Origin: Corallium rubrum
Lineage: Eukaryota > Cnidaria > Anthozoa > Scleralcyonacea > Coralliidae
Reading direction: 5' to 3'
DNA length: 64,000 nt
Assembly (NCBI GenBank): GCA_964035015.1
Contig: OZ036015.1
Span: forward strand, 1 to 64,000
The first letter of the stretch is position 1. Each line of letters starts with the position of its first letter. Below are positions 11,468 through 22,634 of the stretch, in pieces. Under the pieces are notes generated by a model. That model did not search any database, had not been told where the DNA came from, and saw only the letters and a program-made list of their open reading frames with translations. The position numbers and the translations under genes were made by a program.

Positions 11468-12608
11468 AATTTATTTATTTATTTATTTAGTTAATAATCT
11501 TTATACACGGTAGCCTTATCAGCTGTAGAAATAAAAATAAATACTAAAAATAAAAAGCTGTTTTTCAAAGGGCCGTGTTATCAACTATCAAAAAATTATT
11601 AACAATTCTTATCTAATAAATCTAATAAACTATCTTAATGTCCTAAAACTAATATAACGGTTATCTTACAATATATGATTTAAAAATTTACATAAAAATA
11701 ATACGTTTCCACAAATGTTAAATAGTTCATTTTAAAAATAGAACGTTTCAGCTTACATGTTTGAGTCAATTAAGAACTCTATTTTTATAATCTATTGTTT
11801 GAGAATTCCAGATTTTGGCGGCTGCGTAGCTGAAGCTCCTCTTCATAGCATTTGTTGTTGGTTTCGATAGCATCAACATTAAGTTATTACTTCTTAAACT
11901 GTATTTTTCATTATTTGAAACACGAAACATTTAATTTATACCTTCAGGGCACTTATTTTGCAGAGCTTTTGTGACATACGATATAGTTTGTGAATTTCTG
12001 CGCTCTTGGAGATTGCTCCATCCTAATTTACAAAGGATGTCTTTTGAGCGTATATCATATGTATCTCCAGTAATAACCCTTGCCGCTCTATTTTGTAGTC
12101 TTTGAATTTTATCTTTTAACGTTTGGTTACAGTTACTCCAAACAAAGGAACAATAATCGAAATACGGCATAACAAGAGAACGATATAATATTTCTAATGT
12201 ATCTCTTTTAACATATGTTTTCGCTCGTCTAATAACTCCAATAGCCCTTGAGGCCTTAACGCTGATGCTATCGATTTGTTCTTTCCAACACAGTTTATCA
12301 CCGATTATGACTCCCAAACTTTTGGTGGATTTTACCCGCTTTACTTCTTTCTCTCCAATATTTATTTTAATTTCACTGTCATCAGGAATTTTGGAGATTC
12401 TCTGATACGAACCAATGATCATGTATTCTGTTTTATCAACATTAAGTGTTAACTTATTCACTGAAAGCCACTTTAATATGAACATTTTCAAGTTCATCAT
12501 TTAAACTTTTTTCGATGTCACTGGCGGTTTGTCCAGTAACAGATAGGTTTGTATCATCAGCATACATAGCTGGTACAGAAGATTTTAAACAGTTTGGTAA
12601 ATCATTAA
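11468..12608 (-). mobile_element. LINE 3' half, separated from its 5' part by the Kolobok-like insertion
   Basis: The minus strand carries the YADDTNL catalytic motif (about 12525), the WLSVNKLTLN..KT segment, and the RT C-terminus to about 11774. The 3' end is a TAAA-type tail at 11489-11468. Its upstream continuation ([18 protein letters not shown]) lies at 23058-23165, interrupted at a TTAA. Confidence 0.9.
11774..12608 (-). pseudogene. LINE reverse transcriptase (palm to C-terminus), broken
   Basis: Jockey/CR1/L2-type RT remnant. The reading frame changes just after DIEKSLNDELENV (about 12490), and a TAA at 11933-11931 precedes the in-frame terminal segment with the family's SFSYAAAKIWNS motif. 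Not functional. Confidence 0.88.
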
Positions 12609-12835
12609 AGTGCATATACGAGAATTTTCATTTTTTTTCTAAAAATCGGCCGTATGGAGACGATTCTAACGATATATAACACTCCTTCAACGGGTGAAAA
12701 CTTCCCGAGATATTTGGTTCTAAACATGGCGAAAATATGTTTTTTCAAAACATGGCCGGGAGAAAAGAGTCTGAGTCCGAATAAGGCTGATGACGTTAAA
12801 TCGGGACAAGTTGTATTTGCGACTACAGTTGTTTA

Positions 12836-13807
12836 CAGCCTAGACCTAGGCCTTCTATTTCCTATTTTGGGAGTTATAAATTTGAAGCCGGGATGGCCGA
12901 GGGGACTGGGGAGAGACAACGGGAAATAGAAGGCCTAGTAGATTTCCCAATTCAAAACTGCCCCAAAACTGCCCCACTCTAGATTCTCAAAGTTGGTGGC
13001 GCCAAATCTCAAGTTATTGATATTTTTGTCGAGTTAATGGAAGTTCAAGGTATTGTTGAAGCATTTACGATATAAATTGAGTATTTCTGGCATTCTGTGA
13101 AAGTTATTTGATTTCCCGAACGAATCGAATGCATTTTAATGCCAAATGAAGGTGAATTCGTCCCAGACCACTGTATTTATTCATTTTTCTCACAGTTGCA
13201 AGTCTTATAACCATTGGCATCGAGCAACCACTTAAATATCAAATCTATATTTCAACCATAATATTAAGTTAAAATGATGTTTAGCAATTGTCCTCTGATC
13301 GATTCCTATCAACTTCACGCTCTGGATTCGACTATTTATAGACACGTGAAAATATGACATCTTTCAAGCGTAAAATACTCCTAGCAAATATATTACTATT
13401 TCAGAATCATCTTCAGAGAAACATCAACAGAAAATCATGAAGCATTGGCCATGCATGTGGCGAACGTTTACACTACAATCACGAATTCACCTTCATTTGA
13501 CATTAAAATGCATTCGATTCGTTCGGGAAATCAAATAACTTTCACAGAATGCCAGAAATACTCAATTTATATCGTAAATGCTTCAACAATACCTTGAACT
13601 TCCATTAACTCGACAAAAATATCAATAACTTGAGATTTGGCGCCACCAACTTTGAGAATCTAGAGTGGGGCAGTTTTGGGGCAGTTTTGAATTGGGAAAT
13701 CTACTAGGCTTTTCCGGAGCATGAACTCTGCCTACGTCATGAAGCGAATTTAGTTCCCAGTCCCATAGGCCACAGCTCAGCCAACGGAAAAGCCTATGTC
13801 TAGGCTG
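12836..13807. mobile_element. 972-bp Mutator-like element with 9-bp TSD
   Basis: Ends CAGCCTAGACCTAGGCC and (inverse) CAGCCTAGACATAGGC are flanked by perfect 9-bp repeats AGTTGTTTA at 12827-12835 and 13808-13816. The opposite Kolobok arm (near 22.83 kb) shows the uninterrupted sequence. Inside are 220-bp arms (about 12945-13160 and 13490-13705). No transposase. Confidence 0.88.
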
Positions 13808-13828
13808 AGTTGTTTAGTATACAATTGA

Positions 13829-13949
13829 GGACGAAATACCTTCGCGTTGTGTTGTACTCGGATGTTTCAACAAGCCAGACCCTAAAAACGGTAGAATACT
13901 TCATAGGGAAGTTTACGATGAAGATTTAATACCAGAAGCAATAGAATGA
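13829..13949 (+). pseudogene. THAP-domain fragment of the Kolobok-like element
   Basis: Reads EDEIPSRCVVLGCFNKPDPKNGRILHREVYDED... to a TGA. The C-x4-C and the following segment match THAP N-termini. After the BEL insertion a frame reading WRSVWSKHF (about 21200-21235) looks like the C-terminal C-x2-H motif with the Cys replaced by Trp. Broken by stops. Confidence 0.6.
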
Positions 13950-13961
13950 TGCCAATGTTAG

Positions 13962-14305
13962 TGTAGCTTCCAGACTTCGAGTAAACTATATTTAACGATC
14001 TCGTCTGCACGCAATAATCTCAACTCAACACAACAACTCGTATTCATCCAGTTTAATAAACGAACGATTCACTAAAAACACAAATATTACACAATTGTTA
14101 CTTACATGACATTACTTAAAGAAATACGACATATACATTACAAATTTAAACAATACTTACAAGTTATTGTGCCATAGCTAACATCAAAATACATGAACAT
14201 AAACTCCATGTCTGGAAAACGAAACTAAAACTAGGCCACGTTTATGTCTGCGCCCGCTGTCCCTACAAAGCGGTAGCCATAACTAAAATGATCGTGAACT
14301 CTACA
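13962..14305 (-). repeat. BEL/Pao 3' LTR
   Basis: 344 bp with 5-bp terminal inverted repeats TGTAG/CTACA. Same sequence as 20828-21171 by direct reading. Confidence 0.95.
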
Positions 14306-14397
14306 CGCTCCCGCCCGAAAGGCGACAAGGGAGTCTTTCTAACATAAACAAAATCTAAACAAATAATCACATGCAAATGTTTAACCGTCTGCTTATA

Positions 14398-17300
14398 TTA
14401 TCCTTTACCAGAACTGCATTCCTTTTCTTTCTCGATACAAGTCAACAATTGTTCTTCTAAGAGACAAAGCTTTCGCACGTCCCTCTGATACACTCCCTCT
14501 GCTGTCTTCACAAGAACTCTTCTCACGACTCCTTCTTTATCAGGAAAAACCTGTTCAACTAATCCTTTTGGCCATTGTCCACGAGAGGTATTCTTGTCCG
14601 CGAGAAGCACCAGATCACCAACCATTATATTGGGCATTCTATTCAACCACTTTTGGCGCTCTTGTAAGCTTGGCAGATACTCTCGTGTCCATCGCTTCCA
14701 AAATTCATCTGCAAGTATTTGAATGTGTTTCCATCTTGCTTTGTATTTGTCTGATCTTTCGAAGTCACCAGGAGACGTAGACGGATTCCTGCGCAAGAGT
14801 AAGATATGATTAGGCGTAAGCGCTTCTAAATCTCGAGGATCACTAGATACAGGCGTGATCGGTCTGTCATTCATAATCTTTTCTACTTCCACGAGAAATG
14901 TTCTCAGGCTCTCGTCGTTCAGGAGACGTTGTCCAACCATTGAGTGTAAGATTCTTTTGGCAGCGCGTATTAGGCGTTCCCAAACACCACCTTGGTGGCT
15001 CGCCGCTGGAGGGTTGAACTTCCATTCTATGCCTCTTGAAGTGAACGTACCACGAATCTTCTCTTGATCCCATCTTTCTAAAGCTTTGAGAACATCTAGC
15101 TCCGCACCTCTGAAATTGGTGCCGTTATCACTGTATAAAACTCTTGGTGGGCCTCTTCTGCCAACGAAGCGTAACACTGCGTTAATGAAGCTATCTGTAG
15201 ACAAATCTTCTGCTACTTCTATATGAACAGCTCGGTATCGCAAGCACGTGAAGATACATCCATAGCGCTTGTTTAATGTAATGCTTCTCTTCGATCTTGT
15301 ATTGGGTCCTGACTTTACATACAGTGGCCCAAAGTAATCCAATCCTACTGCTGCAAATGGGTAAATCATCTGATAACTGTCCGAGGAGACTCTTACAACA
15401 GGAAGCGGTGCAGTAACTTGCTCTCCTAACTTAGCATTCTCGCGTCTGCATACATGGCATTTCCTGAGGACACTCCTAATAGAGGAAGCTCCGTTCACAA
15501 TCCAGAAACGTTCTCTCGTTGCTGCTAATACTTGATAGGTTCCCACGTGTCCGTTCAGATGATGATAATGACGAATTATCAGTGCTGACACCGGGTGATT
15601 CTTTGGTAATATGAATGGGTGTTTAGCGTCGTAACTCAGACTTGCGTTACCCAATCGTCCTCCTACACGAAGAATTCCTTCTTCTTCAAACGGCTTGAGT
15701 CGAGCAAGTTGTCCTCTCTTCCCTGTTTTCTCAATCTCATTCACAAATGACTCTCTTTGCACGAACCTTACAATTCTCTTCTCAGCTTCCTCCAGTTCAC
15801 ATACGGATAACGGTTTCAATCCGCGCTTTGCAGTGTCTTCCTTTGAGTTTCCGTGTAATTTACTTTGCGTTTGTGCACAAACTGGTCTTCGGAAAGCTCT
15901 AATTAACCAGGCAACAACTCTACGAAGTCTATCCCACGTTGAGTACTTGTGAAACAACAGATTCCAAAAGTTGGTTCGAACGGTAGCCGCTCCTACAGTG
16001 ATTTTCTCTTTCTTCACTCCTTCGTCAGTTTCTTGTAGACTGTCGGTGAGATCTTCAGGTTGTAGAGGCCATTCGTCTACATCCTTCCATAGGAACTCTG
16101 GGCCTCGTTTCCATCTCTCTAGCTTGTTGGTCTCCGTGGCTTGGATTCCTCGGGAGGCGTAGTCTGCCGGGTTAAGCTCTGATCTGATGTGGCGCCACTG
16201 TCCGGGCTCTGATTCTTGTCGTATGACAGCAACTCGGTTAGCAACGAAAGTAACAAATCTTCGCGACTCATTTGCAATATACTTCAAGACTATCATCGAA
16301 TCTGTCCAAAAGGTAACGCTGTCGATCTTCAGTCTTCTTTCTAATTCCTTCATGATGACTTTGTTGATTCTGGTCGATAAGGTGGCTGCCGTCAGTTCTA
16401 GCTTTGGTACAGTTATCACATTCTTCAGTGGTCTGACTCGGGATTTTCCCATCAGGAAACTACAATGGATCTTTCCTTCTTCATTAATCAGGCGTAGATA
16501 AGACGCTGTACCATAACCATGCTCTTGTGACGCATCGGCAAAATGATGTATGTCTGCTCGTTCAATCTTGCCAAAGTCCTTTGGTTTGTAACATCTTGGC
16601 ATGTTGAAGTCCTCTAAATGAACAAGTCCGTTTCTCCACCGTTTCCAACGGCCACACAATTCTTTCGGGAGTTGCTCATTCCAATCAAACTTCAACTTAC
16701 ACAACTCTTGATTAATTTCTCTTCCAGGGAGGAGAAGAGGACTGGCAAAACCAAGTGGGTCGAAGACTGTTGCTATTGATGACAAGACGCCTTTTCGATT
16801 CTCTGGTTCTTTCCTTTCACGGACAACTAAGTTGATCGTATCTTCTTCCACGTCCCAATGGATACCTAGTGCACGATCTAGGGGCAGAATCTCTGATTTC
16901 AAATCTAAATCCTTGATTGCTGGCGCTCTCTCTTCTGCTGGAAATGCTGCTAAAACATCACGCGAGTTCGAAACCCATTTGGTGAGTTGAAAACCTCCTT
17001 TAGCTAGTAGCTCCTGAAGCTGTTTACTAACCACTTTAGCTTGATCTGAGTTGGCGAACGATTTCAGTAAATCGTCGACATAGAAATCTCGATACACTGC
17101 ATCCACGACTTCTGACGAAAACGTTTGTTCGTTGTCTTTGGCAGTTCTCCTAAGAGCATATCCAGTACTTGGTGATGATTTCGCTCCAAAAATGTGGACG
17201 AGCATCTGATACGTCTCAGGATCCTTCGATATGTCACCATCAGGCCACCAAAGGTAACAAAGCGCTCCACGATCTTCTGGTGCCACGTAGACTTGATGGA

Positions 17301-19536
17301 ACATTCTCTTCACATCAGCGGTAACTGCTATATTGTCGACCCGGAATCTCAAGATTACTCCGATGAGTGTGCTGGTATTTTCTGGTCCTCTCAATAGCTG
17401 ATCATTTAACGACGTCCCACCGCATTTGGAAGCGCAATCAAAAACCACTCTCGGTTCTTCAGGTTTTCTGGGGTGCCATACGGCGTGATGAGGAAGGTAC
17501 CAAAGAGGCTTGAGATTAGCAACTTCATCGTCAGGAACTCGTCTTGACGATCCTTCGGTATGGTATTTTTCGACAACACCACTGTATTTAAGGTGAAAGT
17601 CAGAGTCTCTTCGCATCCTCTGTTTCAACCAATTTAATCTCTTTTCGGCCACTGGTAGGCTATCAGGAAGATTTGTGCACTCCTGCCGAAATGGTAACTT
17701 CAGCTGATAGTGTCCATTTACCATTGTTGCTGATTTATCCATGATTTCTTTCGCTTTACGATCCTCAACTGACATGCCTTCTTCAACATCTATGTTAGTG
17801 TCACCAAACTCCTCGGTATACATGCGTTCCAACTGCTGATTTAGAATTTCTTGCTCTGTACGAGTGAAGTTGACGAGTACGTGATCTTCTTCTGATTCCT
17901 CTACAGGACCGTAGACTGTCCATCCAAAGGGAGTCTTTACAGCGGATGGCTGACCCTTTTCCCCTTCTCTTCTGTCCGCATAGTTGTCGATTATGTCTGG
18001 TCGATCACTGCCTATCAATATAGTGACTTTCTTATCTCCGGTCTCTGGAAGATGGATGTCGTCTAAGTGAGGCCACTTCTGTATTTCTTCGTTAGTAGCC
18101 ATATGTCTTGAGGTGACAGGTAGGCTGTTAGTTGTTAAAACGTTCTCAAGTCGAAACTTCGCGCTTCCTGACAACGATTCCACGTTCAACTGAACTTCAT
18201 AACCGGATCTTTGTTCCTCACTAATGGCTGTGGTCATTGTAAAGTTGATTGGCTTCACATCTTGCACATCCAATTCCTTGACCAAGCTTCCTAAGCAAAG
18301 AGTTGCATCGGATCCGCTGTCCAAGAATGCATACGTCACAAGTTCTTTGTTGTTACTGCTCACCTTAACCGGGACCACCTTGAAGCAAACTCGCGGTCGA
18401 CTAGCTCTCACTACTCCTACACTGACTGATTCGTTAGAATTCCCTGTCGCATGAGCACCAACCAACGTCGCCGAAACAGATGGATTGCTCGTTGTGGATC
18501 TCACGCCACTGTGTGGTTCTGTGACATTTTGTTGCATGGTATCTCCTGATGCATCATTCTTGCGTTCTCGAGTGCAATCTTCTTTACTTTCTTCCGTGGA
18601 ACAATGAATCAGATAATGATGGTCTTTACCACACCCTGATATCCTGCAAATAAATCCTCTTTTACACCACTTTGCGATATGTCCTTCTTCGAGACATCTT
18701 CTACATAGTTTGTGCTGCTTGACAGTTTTTAGGCGATCTTTCAGCGAGGAACTTTTGAATACATGACATCTCCAAACTCCGTGGGGTCCAGAACACTGTG
18801 GACACTTATATGGTGCTGCCTTGAACGCATCTGAAGTCTGTTGGTACCGACTTTGCGTTGCTCCTGTCGTAACCCTTTGCTGATTACGGTAGTCAAATTT
18901 CTGTCTGCTTGAGAAATCACTATACGATCGGGACTTAAGCTCTCTTCCGTATCGATTGTTTATACGTTCAGCAATTTTCCGAACAAATTCCACGAAATCC
19001 TTGAATTCAGCTTGACCTTTCCTCTTGATAAGGTCTCCAGCTCTATCAGCCCACTTTCTTCTCAAGCTTTCCTCTGGAAGTTTTCTCATTAGCATGACTA
19101 TGACATCCTCGCTATCCAAACGACTCGAATAATTACAACCCATGCTTCTTAAAACTCTACCTGCATCTTCTAAGCGCCTTGCGAATTCCATGAGACTGGT
19201 TGCGTCAAAATTGCGAACTTGTATTTCTCTTAATCTCTTCATATGGGCTTCTACAATCATGTGGGGCTGGCCAAAGTTATCAAGAAGTGTTCTCTTTGCT
19301 TCCAAATATCTCTGGCCCACTTCGAGATTCACACAGCTCTTGATCGCGTCTCTAGCTTTCCCTTCACACTGCGCGAGCAAGCGAGTAAGCCTCTGCGATT
19401 CATCTGCTACTTGATTTTCAATGTTGTCTCTAAAATTAGTGACAAACTCAGCATATTCTAAGGGATCACCACTAAATTTCATCAATTCTACTTTTGGTAG
19501 AGAAGGACCTTCTTTTATTGCTTGGGCTATTGTCAT
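14398..19536 (-). CDS. BEL/Pao polyprotein (Gag-like, protease, RT/RNase H, integrase)
   Basis: 1712 codons, uninterrupted. Domains in order, approximate residues: DUF1759 Gag-like region 10-200; CCHC-like knuckles 245-312; retropepsin-like DUF1758 with LDSGSD at 405-410; reverse transcriptase 680-870 with the catalytic YVDD at 819-822; peptidase A17/RNase H-like region with HHFADAS and FWTDS; H2C2 integrase zinc finger (HHLNGHVG...CHVC); integrase core with GLDYFGP, YSDNGTNF and the downstream Glu helix (GGVWERLIRAAK); C-terminal DUF5641 (GDLVLL...RGQWPKG). This order is diagnostic of BEL/Pao. The first ATG is 19536, but the frame is open back to 19657, overlapping ORF1, so translation may enter by -1 frameshifting. 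Confidence 0.95.
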   Translation of the reverse strand: MTIAQAIKEGPSLPKVELMKFSGDPLEYAEFVTNFRDNIENQVADESQRLTRLLAQCEGKARDAIKSCVNLEVGQRYLEAKRTLLDNFGQPHMIVEAHMKRLREIQVRNFDATSLMEFARRLEDAGRVLRSMGCNYSSRLDSEDVIVMLMRKLPEESLRRKWADRAGDLIKRKGQAEFKDFVEFVRKIAERINNRYGRELKSRSYSDFSSRQKFDYRNQQRVTTGATQSRYQQTSDAFKAAPYKCPQCSGPHGVWRCHVFKSSSLKDRLKTVKQHKLCRRCLEEGHIAKWCKRGFICRISGCGKDHHYLIHCSTEESKEDCTRERKNDASGDTMQQNVTEPHSGVRSTTSNPSVSATLVGAHATGNSNESVSVGVVRASRPRVCFKVVPVKVSSNNKELVTYAFLDSGSDATLCLGSLVKELDVQDVKPINFTMTTAISEEQRSGYEVQLNVESLSGSAKFRLENVLTTNSLPVTSRHMATNEEIQKWPHLDDIHLPETGDKKVTILIGSDRPDIIDNYADRREGEKGQPSAVKTPFGWTVYGPVEESEEDHVLVNFTRTEQEILNQQLERMYTEEFGDTNIDVEEGMSVEDRKAKEIMDKSATMVNGHYQLKLPFRQECTNLPDSLPVAEKRLNWLKQRMRRDSDFHLKYSGVVEKYHTEGSSRRVPDDEVANLKPLWYLPHHAVWHPRKPEEPRVVFDCASKCGGTSLNDQLLRGPENTSTLIGVILRFRVDNIAVTADVKRMFHQVYVAPEDRGALCYLWWPDGDISKDPETYQMLVHIFGAKSSPSTGYALRRTAKDNEQTFSSEVVDAVYRDFYVDDLLKSFANSDQAKVVSKQLQELLAKGGFQLTKWVSNSRDVLAAFPAEERAPAIKDLDLKSEILPLDRALGIHWDVEEDTINLVVRERKEPENRKGVLSSIATVFDPLGFASPLLLPGREINQELCKLKFDWNEQLPKELCGRWKRWRNGLVHLEDFNMPRCYKPKDFGKIERADIHHFADASQEHGYGTASYLRLINEEGKIHCSFLMGKSRVRPLKNVITVPKLELTAATLSTRINKVIMKELERRLKIDSVTFWTDSMIVLKYIANESRRFVTFVANRVAVIRQESEPGQWRHIRSELNPADYASRGIQATETNKLERWKRGPEFLWKDVDEWPLQPEDLTDSLQETDEGVKKEKITVGAATVRTNFWNLLFHKYSTWDRLRRVVAWLIRAFRRPVCAQTQSKLHGNSKEDTAKRGLKPLSVCELEEAEKRIVRFVQRESFVNEIEKTGKRGQLARLKPFEEEGILRVGGRLGNASLSYDAKHPFILPKNHPVSALIIRHYHHLNGHVGTYQVLAATRERFWIVNGASSIRSVLRKCHVCRRENAKLGEQVTAPLPVVRVSSDSYQMIYPFAAVGLDYFGPLYVKSGPNTRSKRSITLNKRYGCIFTCLRYRAVHIEVAEDLSTDSFINAVLRFVGRRGPPRVLYSDNGTNFRGAELDVLKALERWDQEKIRGTFTSRGIEWKFNPPAASHQGGVWERLIRAAKRILHSMVGQRLLNDESLRTFLVEVEKIMNDRPITPVSSDPRDLEALTPNHILLLRRNPSTSPGDFERSDKYKARWKHIQILADEFWKRWTREYLPSLQERQKWLNRMPNIMVGDLVLLADKNTSRGQWPKGLVEQVFPDKEGVVRRVLVKTAEGVYQRDVRKLCLLEEQLLTCIEKEKECSSGKG

Positions 19537-19637
19537 CCAAACATCTGATTGTGATTGAGATGGTGAATTAAATGTTTGGGGTACTGGCTGCTCAGGCGAG
19601 GCACTTGTATTTGGGTGAAATTCTGCTGTGTCAGCAT

Positions 19638-20759
19638 CTAGATGGGTAGTTTTGGGCTATTGGATGGCTTAAACGTGTTGGGTGTAACATGGTTCCCTTG
19701 CTGGCCCAAAGGTCTTTGAGTGGATGGTGATAGTAACTGGGACTGTACAGGATTAAATGGTGCAGTTACTTCAGTATCTACTACATACCGCAAGTCTGGG
19801 ATGGGCACAGTATGGGTCTTGTCATGTGGTTGTGCTCGGGGGTCACTTGTGTGCACACCACTTTGCTTGTGATATTCTCTCAAATATCCATTCATGCCAT
19901 CTCTCTCTTCTTCATCACTCTGTTCAATCATAAGGCCAATTTCTGCTTGTTTCACTTCAGTTTCAACATTCAGTAACTCAATTCTTCTACTTATCTCTGT
20001 CTTGTCCTTCTCAGCTTGTTCTAATTGACGCTCTAACTCCTGTCTTTCCTTTAGAGCATGCATCTTTAATCTCACTTCTTCAATAACTCTTTTTCTTTCT
20101 TTCACACTGCTTCTACTGGAAGCATGACTTCTATTACTCTTCACAGATTTCAAACTAAAACCAGACTCAGATGGAGGTCTCTCTTTCCTTTCTTTGTTAA
20201 CCCTCCATTCATGCACAGTGTTGTCTAGTTGCAATTTGATATCTCGTTGCTTAGTGTAACTGTCTGTCATTGACATTCTTTTCTCCTCACTATGTTCACA
20301 TTGTAAACAGTTTTCATGACTAATTACAAACTTACGAAAAACTTCTTCATACCTTGAGAGACCTGCATTCACGTCAGCTAACTGTACTCTAGAGTTTGCC
20401 ATCAATCCCTCCACATAGTTCTGTCGTCTCTGCAGCTCTTCCAAGTCTTTGGTTCTTTCACGTTCTACTTGAATAATTTTGTCTGCTGTCTCGACTTCCT
20501 CACTGCTCGGTCTACGACTAGTACACCCTTGAGGTTCTACACTTTCGAAACCCACTTTCGTATTTACCTTGCTCGTTAATGGTGGCCGGATATCTTCTTC
20601 TCCACCATTCTTATCACTTTGAGACACGGTAAGTTCTTCAGTAAGTTCGGTAGACATTTCCTCTTCATCTATGTCTTCGACGTGTGTTGACTTTATAGAA
20701 TGTTTATCTTTCTTTGAAGAACTACGCTTCATTTTATTACTCCTTTTTACCGTCATCAT
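19638..20759 (-). CDS. BEL/Pao ORF1, charged coiled-coil protein
   Basis: 373 codons, starting 68 bp inside the 5' LTR. N-terminus rich in Lys/Ser then acidic; residues about 85-300 are Glu/Lys/Arg/Gln-rich with heptad-like spacing (ERERTKDLEELQRRQ, KERQELERQLEQAEKDKTEISRRIE), so a coiled coil is likely; the C-terminus is Pro/Ser/Thr-rich. No named domain recognised. Its position suggests the N-terminal part of Gag. It overlaps the polyprotein frame (-1 relative) by about 20 bases before its TAG stop. Confidence 0.8.
   Translation of the reverse strand: MMTVKRSNKMKRSSSKKDKHSIKSTHVEDIDEEEMSTELTEELTVSQSDKNGGEEDIRPPLTSKVNTKVGFESVEPQGCTSRRPSSEEVETADKIIQVERERTKDLEELQRRQNYVEGLMANSRVQLADVNAGLSRYEEVFRKFVISHENCLQCEHSEEKRMSMTDSYTKQRDIKLQLDNTVHEWRVNKERKERPPSESGFSLKSVKSNRSHASSRSSVKERKRVIEEVRLKMHALKERQELERQLEQAEKDKTEISRRIELLNVETEVKQAEIGLMIEQSDEEERDGMNGYLREYHKQSGVHTSDPRAQPHDKTHTVPIPDLRYVVDTEVTAPFNPVQSQLLSPSTQRPLGQQGNHVTPNTFKPSNSPKLPI
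19650..19656 (-). promoter_or_regulatory. Candidate -1 ribosomal frameshift site
   Basis: The minus strand reads C CCA AAA in the ORF1 frame, fitting the X XXY YYZ slippery pattern. It lies directly after the TAG that opens the polyprotein frame (19657-19659) and 9 bases before the ORF1 stop, i.e. inside the only window where a -1 shift would join the frames. No stable stem-loop downstream was verified. Confidence 0.5.
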
Positions 20760-20827
20760 ACGGTATCAGCAGACCAGATCTCCATTTCTTTCATAAGCAA
20801 AAGTTGTAAACTAATAACTTTGAATGA

Positions 20828-21171
20828 TGTAGCTTCCAGACTTCGAGTAAACTATATTTAACGATCTCGTCTGCACGCAATAATCTCAACTCAACACAAC
20901 AACTCGTATTCATCCAGTTTAATAAACGAACGATTCACTAAAAACACAAATATTACACAATTGTTACTTACATGACATTACTTAAAGAAATACGACATAT
21001 ACATTACAAATTTAAACAATACTTACAAGTTATTGTGCCATAGCTAACATCAAAATACATGAACATAAACTCCATGTCTGGAAAACGAAACTAAAACTAG
21101 GCCACGTTTATGTCTGCGCCCGCTGTCCCTACAAAGCGGTAGCCATAACTAAAATGATCGTGAACTCTACA
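20828..21171 (-). repeat. BEL/Pao 5' LTR
   Basis: 344 bp. Should hold the element's promoter and polyadenylation signals; none is confidently picked out. Confidence 0.95.
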
Positions 21172-22620
21172 GTTAGGATGTTAAGTGCGAACGCAAAGAT
21201 ACAGTATGGCGCAGTGTTTGGTCTAAGCATTTCAACTGGCCAGACGGTTCCTTCGGAAACATTGTTTTCAAGACAAGAGAAGCCCTATATCCCGTGGCTA
21301 AAAAGGGCTGATGTATATTAGAGAAACCTTAACAAGCACGGACTCCAGGTAAAATAACTTTTTTAGATATTTAGAAAGAAAGAAGTGCCGCTGAAAAACC
21401 ACAACCTTCCAGATCATCTGAATACATCGAGCATGAAAATATAATGAAAACAAAACAAGCATATGTCGTTATGTCGAACATCTTGTCAGCTGCCTGCGTT
21501 GATGTCTGATCAAGTCTTTCTCGTCTCGGATGTCTTTTATGTGTTCAGACATAATTATTGGGCAGTATATATGTCCCTGGCAAGTATCTTGATATAATAT
21601 AATATATTGCACACGACGTTGATTAAGTAAACTTGCAGGTGACACTTTCTAGGTAAACATGAAGCTGTGTAATATATAAAAGGCGAAGAGACTTGACATA
21701 TTGAACGCTGTACATGTGTGGAAATAATACTTTCTTTCTTTGCTTTCCTAATGTCTGATCAGGTCTTTCGCGTAGACATAGTTATTAGTCAGTAATGTCG
21801 CTGGCAAGTATCTTGATATTATATACACTTACAATCGCACACGCCGTTAATAGTTGTGTTGATATTTAATACCCGAAGAGACTCGACATATAATTCTCGC
21901 GTTACATGAACCACTGACTTTTTTCTCGAGCTTTACAGCTATTTACTGTGGTTGGTATGATTAGGGTTTTCTGCGTATTCGTATCTATAGAATAAAGCTA
22001 CAGTTTGGAAGATCATTAAAATTGTATTCCTGATATGCCAATAAATTATTATTACAATTTATCAATGGCAAAAGTGTTTTACCTGTCAGACCGCAAATTA
22101 GTTAAAACATATAGACTCTGGAAATGCCTACGGATGAGGCTAGAGATGAATATGTTATAAAGGGCTATTAAGGCCCAATTATCCTCAGCTGTAACAGATT
22201 TACGTAAAAGCTGTAAAGAGAAAAATATCAGTGCTTGACAGGACGATATCAGACTGCTTGTTTTGTTTTCATTAAATATTCAAGAGTAGATGTAGTTACG
22301 GTATGGAAGATTGGGATTTTTCAGTAGTATTTGACTCTTCTTCGTACTTCCTAAATATCTAAATATCTAAAAAGTTATTATACCGAAGGTCCATATTTGT
22401 GGAAAAAATGCATTAAATTACAATATACAACGGGTTTGTTGATTTCTCACTGCGTGACTCGGATCTGCGTAACTCGGATCGCTCGCCCTGAAAGCGCTTC
22501 TTGGTCACTTGGTGGTCGTGTGGAGCAGATGCGGGTGGGTAGAACGTTACTATAATACCATACACGAGATATAGAGCTTATCTTGTACTGGAAAACTACT
22601 CTTCCAGCGAAACCGACGTT
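21172..22620. other. Kolobok-like element interior, no intact gene
   Basis: Contains the THAP remnant at 21.18-21.32 kb and two copies of the CTGGCAAGTATCTTGATAT block shared with 8.75-9.05 kb. The transposase catalytic domain is not recognisable. Confidence 0.5.
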
Positions 22621-22634
22621 GGGAATCGACTGGC

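Larger units (their letters stand above)
13962..21171 (-). mobile_element. Full-length BEL/Pao LTR retrotransposon
   Basis: 7210 bp between a 5-bp target duplication GTTAG (13957-13961, 21172-21176). LTRs of 344 bp, starting TGTAG and ending CTACA, read identical. Transcription runs on the minus strand: LTR, 68-bp leader, ORF1 (coiled coil), ORF2 (Gag-like, protease, RT/RNase H, integrase), LTR. Intact frames and matching LTRs suggest a recent insertion. No TGG-type tRNA primer site is visible next to the 5' LTR; a G-rich tract (GGGCGGGAGCG) precedes the 3' LTR. Confidence 0.96.

Noticed and set aside
13962..21171. Endogenous retrovirus
   Set aside because: Domain order and DUF1759/A17/DUF5641 features identify BEL/Pao, and no envelope-like frame follows the integrase.
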